DNA of 38,601 nt, from positions 1,064 to 39,664 of the forward strand of contig MKTT01000144.1 in NCBI GenBank assembly GCA_001898385.1. The letters run 5' to 3'. Positions within the stretch are counted from its first letter, which is position 1. Each line of letters begins with the position of its first letter. The stretch comes from Planctomycetales bacterium 71-10. Its GTDB lineage: Bacteria > Planctomycetota > Planctomycetia > Isosphaerales > Isosphaeraceae. The translations under genes were made by a program, and so were the position numbers. The notes under the pieces were generated by a model that saw only the letters and a list, made by a program, of their open reading frames with translations, searched no databases and had not been told where the DNA came from. This document shows, piece after piece, positions 15,368-23,450 of the stretch.

Positions 15368-16620
15368 GAAGTCGCCCCCCCGAGCGCCTCGTTCAGCCTC
15401 GCCAGCCACTCGGCCGCGCCCGGCGTGCGCGACGGCCGCAGCGCCCGCACCGGCAGCGAGACGCCGTCGACGCGCGTGAACGTCCCGGAGTCGTCGATCC
15501 CCGGGGCCCCGGCCGGCAGGGCGGCCGTCGCGCGGGCGGACGCCTCGTCGTCCGCATCGCCCAGGAAGATCCAGGGCTTGCCGACCGGGATCGCGGGGGC
15601 CGGCCCGCCGACCACCAGCGCGGCGTCGAACAATCCCCGGGCCAGGCGATCGGACGCGGACGATTCGCCGGGCCACGACTCCGGGAACCCCGCGCCCAGG
15701 TCCGCGCCCGGCGTGAACCCCGTCTGCCACGCCAGCACGCCTTCGACCCCGTGGGCGTTGCCCGCCTCGCCCAGCCCGATCGACACGAACCGCGTCTTCC
15801 GGGCCAGGTCGCGCACCAGCGCCGTGACCGCTTGCCGTCGCGCCTCGGCCAGTTCGATCGATCCCCGTCCGGCCGACGCCCCCATGAACCACGCGCCGTA
15901 GCGGGCCCCTTGCAGCGTCTCGGCCAGGTCTTGCAGCGCGGCGAGGCCGTGCCCGGTCGCCGCCTCGACGCGATGCGGGTCGAGCGGGACCTCCCGCACG
16001 AGCGCCCGGAGCGTCAGCAGCAGGTCCAATTCGCGTTCGGGATCGACCGCGAGGAAGGCGTCGGCGAGCCTCGACGTCGCGGTCTCGCCCGCGTCCAGCA
16101 CGATCGCCCGACGTCCGTCGCGGCCGACGCGGGAGTACCGTTCGAAGTGCCGGGGATGGGTCGTCGCCGGGTCGCAGCCCCAGAAGACGACCACGTCGGC
16201 GCGGGCCTTGACCTCGCCGAGCGTCGCCCCGATCGAGCCCGACCGCTGCATCGCGACGACCCGCGGCCACGCCGACGCCGCGTCGCCGACCTCGATCGCC
16301 GCGCCGATGCGGTCGGCCAGCGCGATGGCCTGCCGGGCCGCCTCGTTCGTCGCCCGGCCCAGGCCGACGACGAGCGGGGCCTTCGCGTCGGCCAGGATCC
16401 GGGCGGCGGCGCGGACGGCCTCCTCGGCGGTCGTTTCGACGCCGTCCAGCCGGCAGGGGGGCGGCGGCCCGGGGGTCGTCTCGATCCCGATCAGGTAGGG
16501 CCGCTCGCGCCCGCAAGCCCCGACGGCCTCGACCACGCGCCCGCCCTCGGCCCGGATCTCCAGGTCGTCGCACAGGCAGCCGCAGAACGTGCAGGTGTAG
16601 GGGAGGGCTTCGGTGGGCAT
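15364..16620 (-). CDS. fhcB: Formyltransferase/hydrolase complex subunit B (FwdB-related)
   Basis: This 418-residue homologue of the catalytic subunit of formylmethanofuran dehydrogenase is the first gene of the operon. The N-terminus keeps four cysteines (Cys10, Cys13, Cys17 and Cys36; CTFCGCLC plus GACGRE) in the spacing of the [4Fe-4S] site of FwdB-type proteins. The region near residues 110-125, where the archaeal enzyme has its metal-binding cysteine or selenocysteine, reads VGDAASAWPRVVAMQ and has no cysteine. That fits a non-redox structural or cofactor-holding subunit, as known for bacterial FhcB. The start ATG at 16620 is the first one after the promoter. The C-terminal half is more divergent. 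Confidence 0.93.
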   Translation of the reverse strand: MPTEALPYTCTFCGCLCDDLEIRAEGGRVVEAVGACGRERPYLIGIETTPGPPPPCRLDGVETTAEEAVRAAARILADAKAPLVVGLGRATNEAARQAIALADRIGAAIEVGDAASAWPRVVAMQRSGSIGATLGEVKARADVVVFWGCDPATTHPRHFERYSRVGRDGRRAIVLDAGETATSRLADAFLAVDPERELDLLLTLRALVREVPLDPHRVEAATGHGLAALQDLAETLQGARYGAWFMGASAGRGSIELAEARRQAVTALVRDLARKTRFVSIGLGEAGNAHGVEGVLAWQTGFTPGADLGAGFPESWPGESSASDRLARGLFDAALVVGGPAPAIPVGKPWIFLGDADDEASARATAALPAGAPGIDDSGTFTRVDGVSLPVRALRPSRTPGAAEWLARLNEALGGATS

Positions 16621-16673
16621 GGTCCCTCGGGCGCGAAGTCACCCGTCGTCCGGCGGGACGCCGGGGTCTCCAG

Positions 16674-16702
16674 ACGATACCAGGCGAAGGGGCGCGAACC
16701 AA
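16674..16702 (-). promoter_or_regulatory. Predicted promoter of the fhcBAD-SPFH-fhcC-mch operon
   Basis: On the minus strand TTGGTT (16702-16697) and TATCGT (16679-16674) are separated by exactly 17 bases, a good sigma-70 arrangement. The fhcB start codon is about 53 bases downstream of the -10. It lies in the 168-base divergent gap between fhcB and the DUF4262 gene and is the only clear promoter in front of the operon. Confidence 0.55.
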
Positions 16703-16788
16703 GGCCCGACCAACCGCCGGGTACGCTTCCGCGCCCCGTCCGCGCCCGGTTATCATGGCGGGGCCGAACACCCCCGGGAGGATGGACG

Positions 16789-17523
16789 ATGCCCCACGAC
16801 TGGCCCTTCGCCGACCCCGAGAACGTGGCGACGTACACCCTCGACCGGATCCTCCGGGGGGACGCCCCGATCCTCCGCGTCCGCCACGATTGCGACGACG
16901 GTGCCTGGCAGTTCCTGGACGACGGCGACGCGGACGTCGCGTCGGCGAAGATCGCGTCCCTCGGCGCGATGGTCGACCTCGACCCGAGCCTCCGCGAGCT
17001 GGCCGACCTCCCCGAAGGCTGGGCGGCCGAGCGCGACGAGCCGGACGAGCCGTGGCGACGGTCTCCGATCCTGGAGGTCGACGAGGGCGAGGACGAGGAC
17101 TTCGTCGCCGGGATCGAGGAGCACGGCTGGCGCGTCGTCCTGATCCCCGAGGACGAGGAAGGCCCGGGCTTCGCCTACAGCGTCGGCCTGTTCCGCACCT
17201 TCGGGCACCCCGAGATCATCCTCTTCGGCCTCGACCTGGAGCTGATGCACGGCCTGATCAACAACATGGGCGAGGACGTCCGCGGCGGCGCGAAGTTCGC
17301 GCCGGGCGGGCGCGTCGACGACGTGCTGGAGGGCTACCCCGTCGAGTTCCGCGAGGTCGCCCGGCGGCATCATCGCGACTACCTCGGCTATGCCGAGTGG
17401 TTCTACGGCGGGGCGGACTTCCCCGCGATCCAGTGCGTCTGGCCCGACATGGAGGGACGCTTCCCGGACGAGCCCGACGCCCCGGACGCGCTGCGGGAGG
17501 CCCAGCCGCTGCTGGACGACTGA
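16789..17523 (+). CDS. DUF4262-domain protein with an extra N-terminal region
   Basis: The 244-residue protein has a DUF4262-like C-terminal part (about 105-240). Its segments GWRVVLIPEDEEGPGFAYSV and FGHPEIILFGL are typical of that uncharacterised family. The first 90 residues (DRILRGDAPILRVRHDC, GAWQFLDDGDADVASAKI) look like a separate small domain also found alone in bacterial proteins of unknown role; I cannot name it with certainty. The protein is strongly acidic. The ATG at 16789 follows a good GGGAGGA Shine-Dalgarno; a nearer ATG at 16782 is out of frame. It is transcribed divergently from fhcB and its end is 13 bases from the convergent phosphoesterase. Confidence 0.85.
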   Translation: MPHDWPFADPENVATYTLDRILRGDAPILRVRHDCDDGAWQFLDDGDADVASAKIASLGAMVDLDPSLRELADLPEGWAAERDEPDEPWRRSPILEVDEGEDEDFVAGIEEHGWRVVLIPEDEEGPGFAYSVGLFRTFGHPEIILFGLDLELMHGLINNMGEDVRGGAKFAPGGRVDDVLEGYPVEFREVARRHHRDYLGYAEWFYGGADFPAIQCVWPDMEGRFPDEPDAPDALREAQPLLDD

Positions 17524-17536
17524 CGATCGGCCCGCC

Positions 17537-18253
17537 TCATCGCGATGCGACGCGATCCCCCCGGCCGCGGAACGGGTCGAACTGGCCGCGGTCGCGCTTG
17601 AGGGCTTCGAAGGCCTCGAGCCGGGGGCGAAGCTCGGCGAGGATCTCGTCGAGCGACCAGACCTGGTAGTCGTGCCCGTCGAAGCCGACGTCCAGGGCCG
17701 GCCAGGCGTCGCGGTCGCGGATCGGGTGGGCGTCGGGCGTCCGCTGGTAGAGCGCGTGGACGTGGCCGTAGAGGTGGACGTTGGGCTCGGCGACGCTCGC
17801 GTGGTGCTGGCCGTTCCACGTCACCATCGGGTAGTGGTTCAGGGTCAGCTTGACGCCCCGGTCGCGGACCTCGACCTGATGATGGGCCGAGGCGAAGAGG
17901 TCGCGGATCTTGGGGTCGTCGTGGTTGCCCCAGACCAGGTGGACGGTCCGGCAGCGGATCATGTCGCGGAACGCGCGGGCGTTGGCGAGGTAGTCGCTCC
18001 GGCCGAAGGCCCAGTCGCCCAGGCACCAGAGGACGTCCCCCTCGCGCACGCGGGCGTTGATGTTGTCGGCGAGCGTCCGGTTCATGCGGTCGACGGATTC
18101 GTCGCTCACGCGGAACGCCGACGCGTCGCGGCCGGACTCCTCCAGCGCCAGGAACGCCTCGCGGTCGGCCTCGGTCATGAGGGCGAGCCGCCGGGCGTAC
18201 TTCATGATGTTGCCGTGGAAGGCGTGGGGGTCCGAGCAGTAGTAGTTCGTCAC
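17537..18253 (-). CDS. Calcineurin-like metallophosphoesterase
   Basis: This 238-residue predicted cytoplasmic phosphoesterase has the full set of metal motifs: SDPHAFHGN (D-x-H), LGDWAF (GD), WGNHDD (GNHD), a histidine in NHYPMVTW, and GHVHALY (GHxH). This pattern matches small metallophosphoesterases of the phage/YfcE-like type; the substrate is unknown. The best start is a GTG at 18253 giving a short lead into NYYCSDPH. The upstream in-frame ATG would add a non-conserved arginine- and serine-rich tail. An AGGA lies about 12 bases upstream. The gene runs divergently from the mannosidase and convergently with the DUF4262 gene. Confidence 0.88.
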   Translation of the reverse strand: MTNYYCSDPHAFHGNIMKYARRLALMTEADREAFLALEESGRDASAFRVSDESVDRMNRTLADNINARVREGDVLWCLGDWAFGRSDYLANARAFRDMIRCRTVHLVWGNHDDPKIRDLFASAHHQVEVRDRGVKLTLNHYPMVTWNGQHHASVAEPNVHLYGHVHALYQRTPDAHPIRDRDAWPALDVGFDGHDYQVWSLDEILAELRPRLEAFEALKRDRGQFDPFRGRGDRVASR

Positions 18254-18374
18254 GAATCTCGATTCCTTCCGGCCCGATTGCCGGTCCTGGGTTCTTCCCT
18301 TGGATGTTCGCGACGGACAGGATAGCCCCTGCGTCGGTTCGGACGCAAGCCGGCCCGGCCGCATCGGCCGGATG

Positions 18375-18403
18375 TTGATCGGGGATGGCCGTCGACCTAC
18401 GAT
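18375..18403 (+). promoter_or_regulatory. Predicted promoter of the alpha-mannosidase gene
   Basis: TTGATC (18375-18380) and TACGAT (18398-18403) are separated by 17 bases. The gene's ATG is 38 bases downstream of the -10, with a GGGAGGA ribosome binding site between. The pair lies in the 188-base divergent gap between the phosphoesterase and the mannosidase. Confidence 0.5.
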
Positions 18404-18441
18404 GGCGGCCGAATCACGCCCGCTCTCCCGGGGAGGATCGC

Positions 18442-21039
18442 ATGACGAAGCTGCTCGCGCCGACGGTCGCCGGAATCCTGATCCTGTTCGCCGCCGCCCG
18501 GTCCTCGCCGGCCTCCGAACCCCCGGCCGCCCCCCCGGACCGCCCCACGTTCTGGATCATCCCCCACACCCACTGGGAGGGGGCCGTCTTCAAGACCCGC
18601 GAGGAGTACCTGGAGGTCGGGTTCCCGAACATCCTCAAGGCGTTGAGGGCCCTGGGCGAGCATCCCGACTATCGGTTCGTGCTGGACCAGGTCGCCTACG
18701 TCCGGCCGTTCCTGGAGCGGCATCCGGACCGGGCCGAGGAGCTCAAGAAGTACGTCGCCGAGGGCCGGCTCCAGATCGCCGGGGCGCTCGACGTCATGCC
18801 CGACGTCAACATGCCCGGCGGCGAGTCGTTCGTCCGGCAGGTCCAGTACGGCAAGGCGTACTACCGCGAGATCCTGGGCGTCGACGTGACGACGGGATGG
18901 CTCATCGACACCTTCGGCCACCACGCGCAGATGCCGCAGCTCATGCGGCTCGCCGGGTTCGGGTCGTACTGGACCCAGCGCGGGGTCGCCTACCGCGAGC
19001 ACCCGGCGGAGTTCCAGTGGGAGGGGATCGACGGCACGCGGATCCCCACGTTCTACATGCCGGGGAGCTACGCCCTGATGTTCGGCTCGCCGGCCGACCC
19101 GGCGAAGTTCCGCGACTTCATCGTCGGCCGGTTCAACTCGCTCGACCGCAACGCGCCGAGGGCCCACCGCGCGGGGCCCTCGGGGGCGGACGTCGTCCCG
19201 CCGGAGCCGCACCAGGTCGCGATGGTGGAAGCCTTCAACAAGTCGCCCGACGCACCCTTCACGGCCCGCATCGGCACGCCCGCCGATTTCGAAGCGGCCA
19301 TCCTCAAGACGGGCGAGCTCCCCGTCTTCAAGGGCGAGCTGAACCCGATCTTCCAGGGGACGTACAGCAGCCGGATCGAGCTGAAGTCGTGGATGCGGAC
19401 GATGGAGGCCAAGCTCCTCACGGCCGAGAAGCTGGCGGCCATCGGCGCGACCCTGGGCGTCGCGGCGCACCCGTCGGCCATCTGGCGGGCCTGGGAGCCG
19501 ACCCTGTTCAACGAGACCCACGACCTGGCCTCGGGCGTCATGACCGACCACGTCCACGACGACGTGATCTCGAACTACCAGCAGTCCGAGCGCCTGGCCG
19601 CCGAGCAGGTGACGCGGGGCTTCGACGCTCTCGCCGCCCGGGTCGACACCCGCGGCGAGGGGACGCCGATCGTCGTCTTCAACCCGCTGGCCTGGGCCCG
19701 GTCGGACGTGACGGAGGTCGAGCTGGGCTTCACGGCCGGCGGCGCGGGCGGCGTCGAGATCGTCGACGATCGCGGCCAGGTCCGGCCTTCCCAGGTCGTC
19801 TCCGCGACCCCGTTCCCCGAGGGGGGCCTGTGCGCCGCGAAGGTCGCCTTCGTGGCCGCCGACGTCCCCTCGATGGGCTATCGGACCTACCACGCGCGGG
19901 CCGTCGCGGGGACGCCGCCGGCCGCGGCCCCGGAGCCGGGTAAGCTGGAGAATCGGTTCTACCAGGTCGCGATCGATCCCGGCACGGGCGCGATCAAGAG
20001 CCTGCGGGTGAAGGACGGCGATTGGGAGGTCTTCAAGGCCCCGGCCAACGTCGTCGCCCGCCACGAGGACAAGGGGGACGTCTGGGAGCTGTACCGCGGC
20101 CTCGACGGCGGCAGCAACGTCGCCATGAAGGACAAGCAGCCCGTCCCCGCCCGGGGCGCCGCGAAGTTCAGCGACGAGCAGGCGGCCGAGCCCGGCGCGG
20201 TCGTCGCCGGCCCGGTCTTCACCGAGTATCGCGTCGCCCACCCGTTCGACACCGGCGACTACGCGGCGACCGTCCGCATCTACGCCGACCTCCCGCGCAT
20301 CGACTGCGCCACGACGCTCGTCAACCGCGAGAAGTACACCCGCTATCAGGTGCTGCTCCCGACGACGGTCGCGGCCGGCAAGCGGACCGACGAGATCCCC
20401 TTCGGGGCGATCGAGCGGCCCGAGGGGATCGAGTTCCCGGCGCAGAACTGGGTCGACCTGGGCGACGGCTCGCGGGGGCTGGCCGTGCTCAACGCCGGGC
20501 TGCCGGGGCACACGGTCGCGGACGGCACGGTGATGGTCTCGGTCCTCCGCTCGCACAACCTGGGCGCCTACGGCTTCGGCGGCGGGTACGAGCCGGGGAT
20601 GAGCTCCGAGGAAGCCTTCCTGATCGGCCAGCCGCGGACGGCTCGTTACGCCCTGCTGCCCCACAAGGGGGATTGGCGCGACGCGGGCGTCGCGCGGGCC
20701 GGGCTGGAGTTCAACCACCCGCTCGTCGCGCGGATCGTCGCCCCCCACGCCGGCGACCTGCCGCCCGGCCGGGCGCTCGTGGAGGTCTCCGCCCCCAACG
20801 TCGTCGCCTCGTCCCTCAAGCCGGCCCGCGACGGCCGGATCGCCCTGCGGCTCTACGAATCGGCCGGCCGGCCGGCTTCGACGACCGTCAAGCTCTCCGC
20901 CGACGTCGCGGAGGCGAAAGAGGCCGACTTGCTGGAGACGCCCGGGAAGGCCCTCGACGTCGCCGACGGGGCCTTCCGCGTCGAGCTGACCCCGTTCCAG
21001 ATCAAGACGATCGTGCTGCGGGCCGGCCCGAGCCGTTGA
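18442..21039 (+). CDS. Secreted glycoside hydrolase family 38 alpha-mannosidase
   Basis: The 865-residue protein has an N-terminal signal peptide (TVAGILILFAAARSSPAS) and should act outside the cytoplasm on mannose-containing glycans. The GH38 catalytic domain starts with PHTHWEGAVF, followed by WLIDTFGHHAQMPQLM with Asp156 at the nucleophile position, and NETHDLASG with His360. The classic zinc motif H-x-D has Glu46 in place of Asp (H44-W-E46). Beta-rich C-terminal domains follow (GH38C-like, from about residue 500). Length and order fit secreted bacterial GH38 enzymes. The ATG at 18442 has a GGGAGGA site. The Asp-to-Glu change may be a subfamily trait, so alpha-mannosidase is the fold-based name and the sugar is uncertain. 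Confidence 0.9.
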   Translation: MTKLLAPTVAGILILFAAARSSPASEPPAAPPDRPTFWIIPHTHWEGAVFKTREEYLEVGFPNILKALRALGEHPDYRFVLDQVAYVRPFLERHPDRAEELKKYVAEGRLQIAGALDVMPDVNMPGGESFVRQVQYGKAYYREILGVDVTTGWLIDTFGHHAQMPQLMRLAGFGSYWTQRGVAYREHPAEFQWEGIDGTRIPTFYMPGSYALMFGSPADPAKFRDFIVGRFNSLDRNAPRAHRAGPSGADVVPPEPHQVAMVEAFNKSPDAPFTARIGTPADFEAAILKTGELPVFKGELNPIFQGTYSSRIELKSWMRTMEAKLLTAEKLAAIGATLGVAAHPSAIWRAWEPTLFNETHDLASGVMTDHVHDDVISNYQQSERLAAEQVTRGFDALAARVDTRGEGTPIVVFNPLAWARSDVTEVELGFTAGGAGGVEIVDDRGQVRPSQVVSATPFPEGGLCAAKVAFVAADVPSMGYRTYHARAVAGTPPAAAPEPGKLENRFYQVAIDPGTGAIKSLRVKDGDWEVFKAPANVVARHEDKGDVWELYRGLDGGSNVAMKDKQPVPARGAAKFSDEQAAEPGAVVAGPVFTEYRVAHPFDTGDYAATVRIYADLPRIDCATTLVNREKYTRYQVLLPTTVAAGKRTDEIPFGAIERPEGIEFPAQNWVDLGDGSRGLAVLNAGLPGHTVADGTVMVSVLRSHNLGAYGFGGGYEPGMSSEEAFLIGQPRTARYALLPHKGDWRDAGVARAGLEFNHPLVARIVAPHAGDLPPGRALVEVSAPNVVASSLKPARDGRIALRLYESAGRPASTTVKLSADVAEAKEADLLETPGKALDVADGAFRVELTPFQIKTIVLRAGPSR

Positions 21040-21051
21040 CCCCCCGGGCCG

Positions 21052-21324
21052 TCAGGCGTGCGAATGCTCCAGGCAGACGAACAGGTTGGCGGCGGCGACG
21101 GTCAGCCCGCAGAGGGCGCCGTAGAACGCGCGGAAGGCCCAGGCGTCGGGGGCGTCGGCCGGCTGGACGAGCGTGAGCCCGAAGAAGACCGCGGCCAGGG
21201 CCAGCGCGACGGCCGCCGGACCGCGGTAATCCGACCGCGACCGGGCGCCGTCGACGCTCGCCAGCATGGAGCCCAGGGGGAGGATCAGGGCGATGAGCAG
21301 GGCGTAAAGGAGGAACATTCCCAT
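21052..21324 (-). CDS. Small hypothetical membrane protein
   Basis: This 90-residue protein has about three hydrophobic stretches: MFLLYALLIALILPLGSML, AAVALALAAVFFGLTLV and AFYGALCGLTVAAANLFVCL. Its end carries EHSHA. I do not recognise the family. It is convergent with the mannosidase (12 bases between stops), and its upstream gap contains the promoter of the following gene on the other strand. Start ATG at 21324 (MGMFLLYALL). The hydrophobic pattern and clean placement between two real genes support it. Confidence 0.7.
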   Translation of the reverse strand: MGMFLLYALLIALILPLGSMLASVDGARSRSDYRGPAAVALALAAVFFGLTLVQPADAPDAWAFRAFYGALCGLTVAAANLFVCLEHSHA

Positions 21325-21408
21325 CGGCCGGGCTCCTGAACGGGGGACGTGACCTCATCCAACCCGCCCATGCCCGTCGCCCGTCGCGCCGTGCCACCGA
21401 ATCCGCGA

Positions 21409-21438
21409 TTGGCCGCGGGCTCCCCTGTCGTGTATCCT
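21409..21438 (+). promoter_or_regulatory. Predicted promoter of the YbaK-family gene
   Basis: TTGGCC (21409-21414) and TATCCT (21433-21438) are 18 bases apart. The GTG start of the deacylase gene is 46 bases downstream of the -10, with a GGGAGGG at 21471-21477 between. Confidence 0.45.
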
Positions 21439-21484
21439 CGCGGCCGTCGGTCGTGACGATTGCGACGGTGGGAGGGCCCGGTCG

Positions 21485-21970
21485 GTGGCCATCGCGAAGA
21501 CGAACGCCGTGCGGCTCCTGGACCGCCTGGGCGTCACCTACGAACTCCGCGACTACGAGGTGGACCCCGACGACCTCGTCGCCGAGTCGGTCGCCCGCAA
21601 GGTCGGGCTCCCGCCGGAGCAGGTGTTCAAGACCCTCGTGGCGCGCGGCGACAAGCACGGCGTCTGCCTCGCGGTCGTCCCGGCCGACTGTGAGCTGGAC
21701 CTGAAGGCGCTGGCGAAGGCCACCGGCGACAAGAAGGTCGACACCGTGCCGCTGAAGGAAGTGGAGCCGCTGACCGGCTACATCCGGGGCGGCGTCACGG
21801 CGATGGCCTGCAAGAAGGCGTACCCCGTGTTCCTGGAGGAGACGGCGGAACTCTTCGACGTCATCTCCGTCTCGGCCGGCGTCCGCGGCGTCCAGGTGTT
21901 GCTGTCGCCGGTCGACTACATCCGGGCCGTCGAGGCGAAGGTGGCGGCGATCTCTAAGGCCAGGTCCTAA
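21485..21970 (+). CDS. ybaK: Cys-tRNA(Pro)/Cys-tRNA(Cys) deacylase, YbaK/EbsC type
   Basis: This 161-residue editing enzyme hydrolyses Cys from mischarged tRNA-Pro. It has the family's catalytic lysine motif QVFKTLVA (about residue 42), LTGYIRGGVTAMA with the conserved glycine-rich GYxxGG loop, and a length equal to E. coli YbaK. The start is a GTG at 21485 (VAIAKTNAVRLL); the Shine-Dalgarno GGGAGGG is 7 bases upstream, and no in-frame ATG would preserve the N-terminal helix. It is followed 22 bases later by a membrane protein gene that begins with TTG. Confidence 0.92.
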   Translation: MAIAKTNAVRLLDRLGVTYELRDYEVDPDDLVAESVARKVGLPPEQVFKTLVARGDKHGVCLAVVPADCELDLKALAKATGDKKVDTVPLKEVEPLTGYIRGGVTAMACKKAYPVFLEETAELFDVISVSAGVRGVQVLLSPVDYIRAVEAKVAAISKARS

Positions 21971-21992
21971 GTGGCGACCGAGGAGACTCATC

Positions 21993-22487
21993 TTGAGGCC
22001 ACGATGGATCACAGCCTACCTCGCCTTTCTCTTCATGCTGGCCGTCGACGCCCTCGCGCTCGCGTGTCTAGGAGGTGAACCGATGCGGCCTGCCTGGCCG
22101 CCCATTGCGGTCCTGGGCTTTTTCACCCTGCCGGTGCTGTCGCCACTCGTAGCCCTTGTGTACACCCTGGTGGGCCAGGATCGTCCGCCTTCGACGAGAG
22201 TCCAGGCAAGGTTGCTTGGATTTTCCCTCGGAGCGATGCCGCCGCTGTTCGTCTTTATCGCCGCCGATCTGGCACGGAGGACGTGCGATTACGATAGCGT
22301 CGCGCCGCTGATCGGGCTCTTGTGGATCGTCCACGGCCCAGCATTGCCGATCATGGTCCTTTTCCCCGTCCACGACCCCCACTCGGCAAAGATCCTCACG
22401 ATCCTGATCCTTGTCGTTTCATGCTCGGTCTGGGGCGGCCTGGGCTACCTCGTCGGTCGTTGGAGCGAAGGTCCGGACGAACCGTGA
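21993..22487 (+). CDS. Hypothetical membrane protein (TTG start, less GC-rich)
   Basis: The 164-residue protein has four predicted membrane segments: ITAYLAFLFMLAVDALALACL, PIAVLGFFTLPVLSPLVALVYTLV, LGAMPPLFVFIAADL and, at the end, ILTILILVVSCSVWGGLGYLVG. A further hydrophobic stretch (LIGLLWIVHGPALPIMVLF) could make five. I know no family for it. The start is TTG at 21993 with AGGAG 7-12 bases upstream, which decides the start. The sequence is visibly less GC-rich and uses more A/T-ending codons than its neighbours, a sign of later acquisition. Codirectional with ybaK (22-base gap). Confidence 0.7.
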   Translation: MRPRWITAYLAFLFMLAVDALALACLGGEPMRPAWPPIAVLGFFTLPVLSPLVALVYTLVGQDRPPSTRVQARLLGFSLGAMPPLFVFIAADLARRTCDYDSVAPLIGLLWIVHGPALPIMVLFPVHDPHSAKILTILILVVSCSVWGGLGYLVGRWSEGPDEP

Positions 22488-22577
22488 GCTGAAGCTAGAC
22501 CGAACCCCCGCGGGCGGATCGTCGTCTGGTAGGTCTTGTCGCGGGCTCGTCCCCCCTCTCTCTCCCACCGAGGTCTC

Positions 22578-23357
22578 ATGGATCACCAACGCCAGAACGA
22601 GCTGATCGTCGAGCAATTCTCCGCCCAGGCCGCCCCCTTCGCCGAGTACGCGCCCCATTCCGACGCCGAATCCATGCGGCTCGTCCGCGAGGCCGCGGGG
22701 GTCGGCGCGGACGACGAGGTGCTCGACGTCGCCTGCGGCCCCGGGCTGGTCGCCTGCGACTTCGCCCGCCACGCCCGGCGCGTGACGGGGGTCGACCTGA
22801 CGCCCGCGATGATCGACCAGGCGAGGGCGAGGCAGGCGTCGGAAGGGCTGACGAACCTCGACTGGCGGGTGTGCGACGTCCGCAAGCTCCCGTTCGGCGA
22901 CGGCTCGTTCTCGGTCGTCTTCTCGCGCTACGCCTTCCATCACATCCCCGATCCCGCCGCCGTGCTGGGCGAGATGGCCCGCGTCTGCCGCCCCGGCGGG
23001 CGCGTGGCGGTGGTCGACGTCCATTCCCGGGACCCGGAGCAGGGGGCCGCCTACGACCGCGTGGAGAAGCTCCGCGACCCCTCGCACGCCCGCGCGATCG
23101 GCCTCGACGAGTTCGCCGCCCTGTTCGCCGCCGCCGGCCTGGAGGCGGAAACGCCCATCTTCTATGGGCTCGACGTGCGACTTGACGACCTCCTGGCCAC
23201 ATCCCATCCCGACTCCGGCGCGGCCGACGAAGTGCGCCGGACCTTCCACGAAGACCTGGGCGTCGACCGACTCGGCGTGAACGCCCGGGAGGTCGACGGC
23301 GCGATCTGGTTCACCTTCCCGATCGTCGTCCTCGTCGGCCGCAAGCCGACCGGCTGA
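22578..23357 (+). CDS. Class I SAM-dependent methyltransferase (UbiE/COQ5-like)
   Basis: The 259-residue cytoplasmic protein has the SAM-binding motif I EVLDVACGPGLVACDFA (about residues 46-62), motif II VTGVDLTPAMIDQA, and the post-motifs LPFGDGSFSVVFSRYAFHHI and RVCRPGGRVAVVDV. This is the Methyltransf_11/UbiE layout. The substrate is not readable; the DVHSRDPEQGAAYDRVEKLRDPSH segment is typical of uncharacterised YcgJ-like members. The ATG at 22578 follows GAGGT 3-8 bases upstream. It stands 90 bases after the membrane gene and before a long gap that holds an inverted-repeat element. Confidence 0.88.
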   Translation: MDHQRQNELIVEQFSAQAAPFAEYAPHSDAESMRLVREAAGVGADDEVLDVACGPGLVACDFARHARRVTGVDLTPAMIDQARARQASEGLTNLDWRVCDVRKLPFGDGSFSVVFSRYAFHHIPDPAAVLGEMARVCRPGGRVAVVDVHSRDPEQGAAYDRVEKLRDPSHARAIGLDEFAALFAAAGLEAETPIFYGLDVRLDDLLATSHPDSGAADEVRRTFHEDLGVDRLGVNAREVDGAIWFTFPIVVLVGRKPTG

Positions 23358-23450
23358 TCGCCGATCCTGGCCGCGATCCATCGGGGCGCGTCCCGACGAT
23401 CATCGGCGGGACGCGGGTCCGTTCGCGCCAGGGGAGCTTCGCCTCGATGA

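Noticed and set aside
13676..15901. 741-codon plus-strand frame opposite fhcA/fhcB
   Set aside because: Antisense shadow; the minus strand has complete FhcA metal motifs and coupled stop/start codons.
13706..16620. Calling the fhc genes an archaeal-type formylmethanofuran dehydrogenase
   Set aside because: No ferredoxin-like Fwd subunits are present and the B subunit lacks the Mo/W-binding cysteine, so the hydrolytic Fhc complex fits better.
18397..20748. 783-codon minus-strand frame opposite the mannosidase
   Set aside because: Low-complexity Arg/Asp/Val/Gly composition typical of the antisense frame of high-GC genes; the plus strand has GH38 motifs and a signal peptide.
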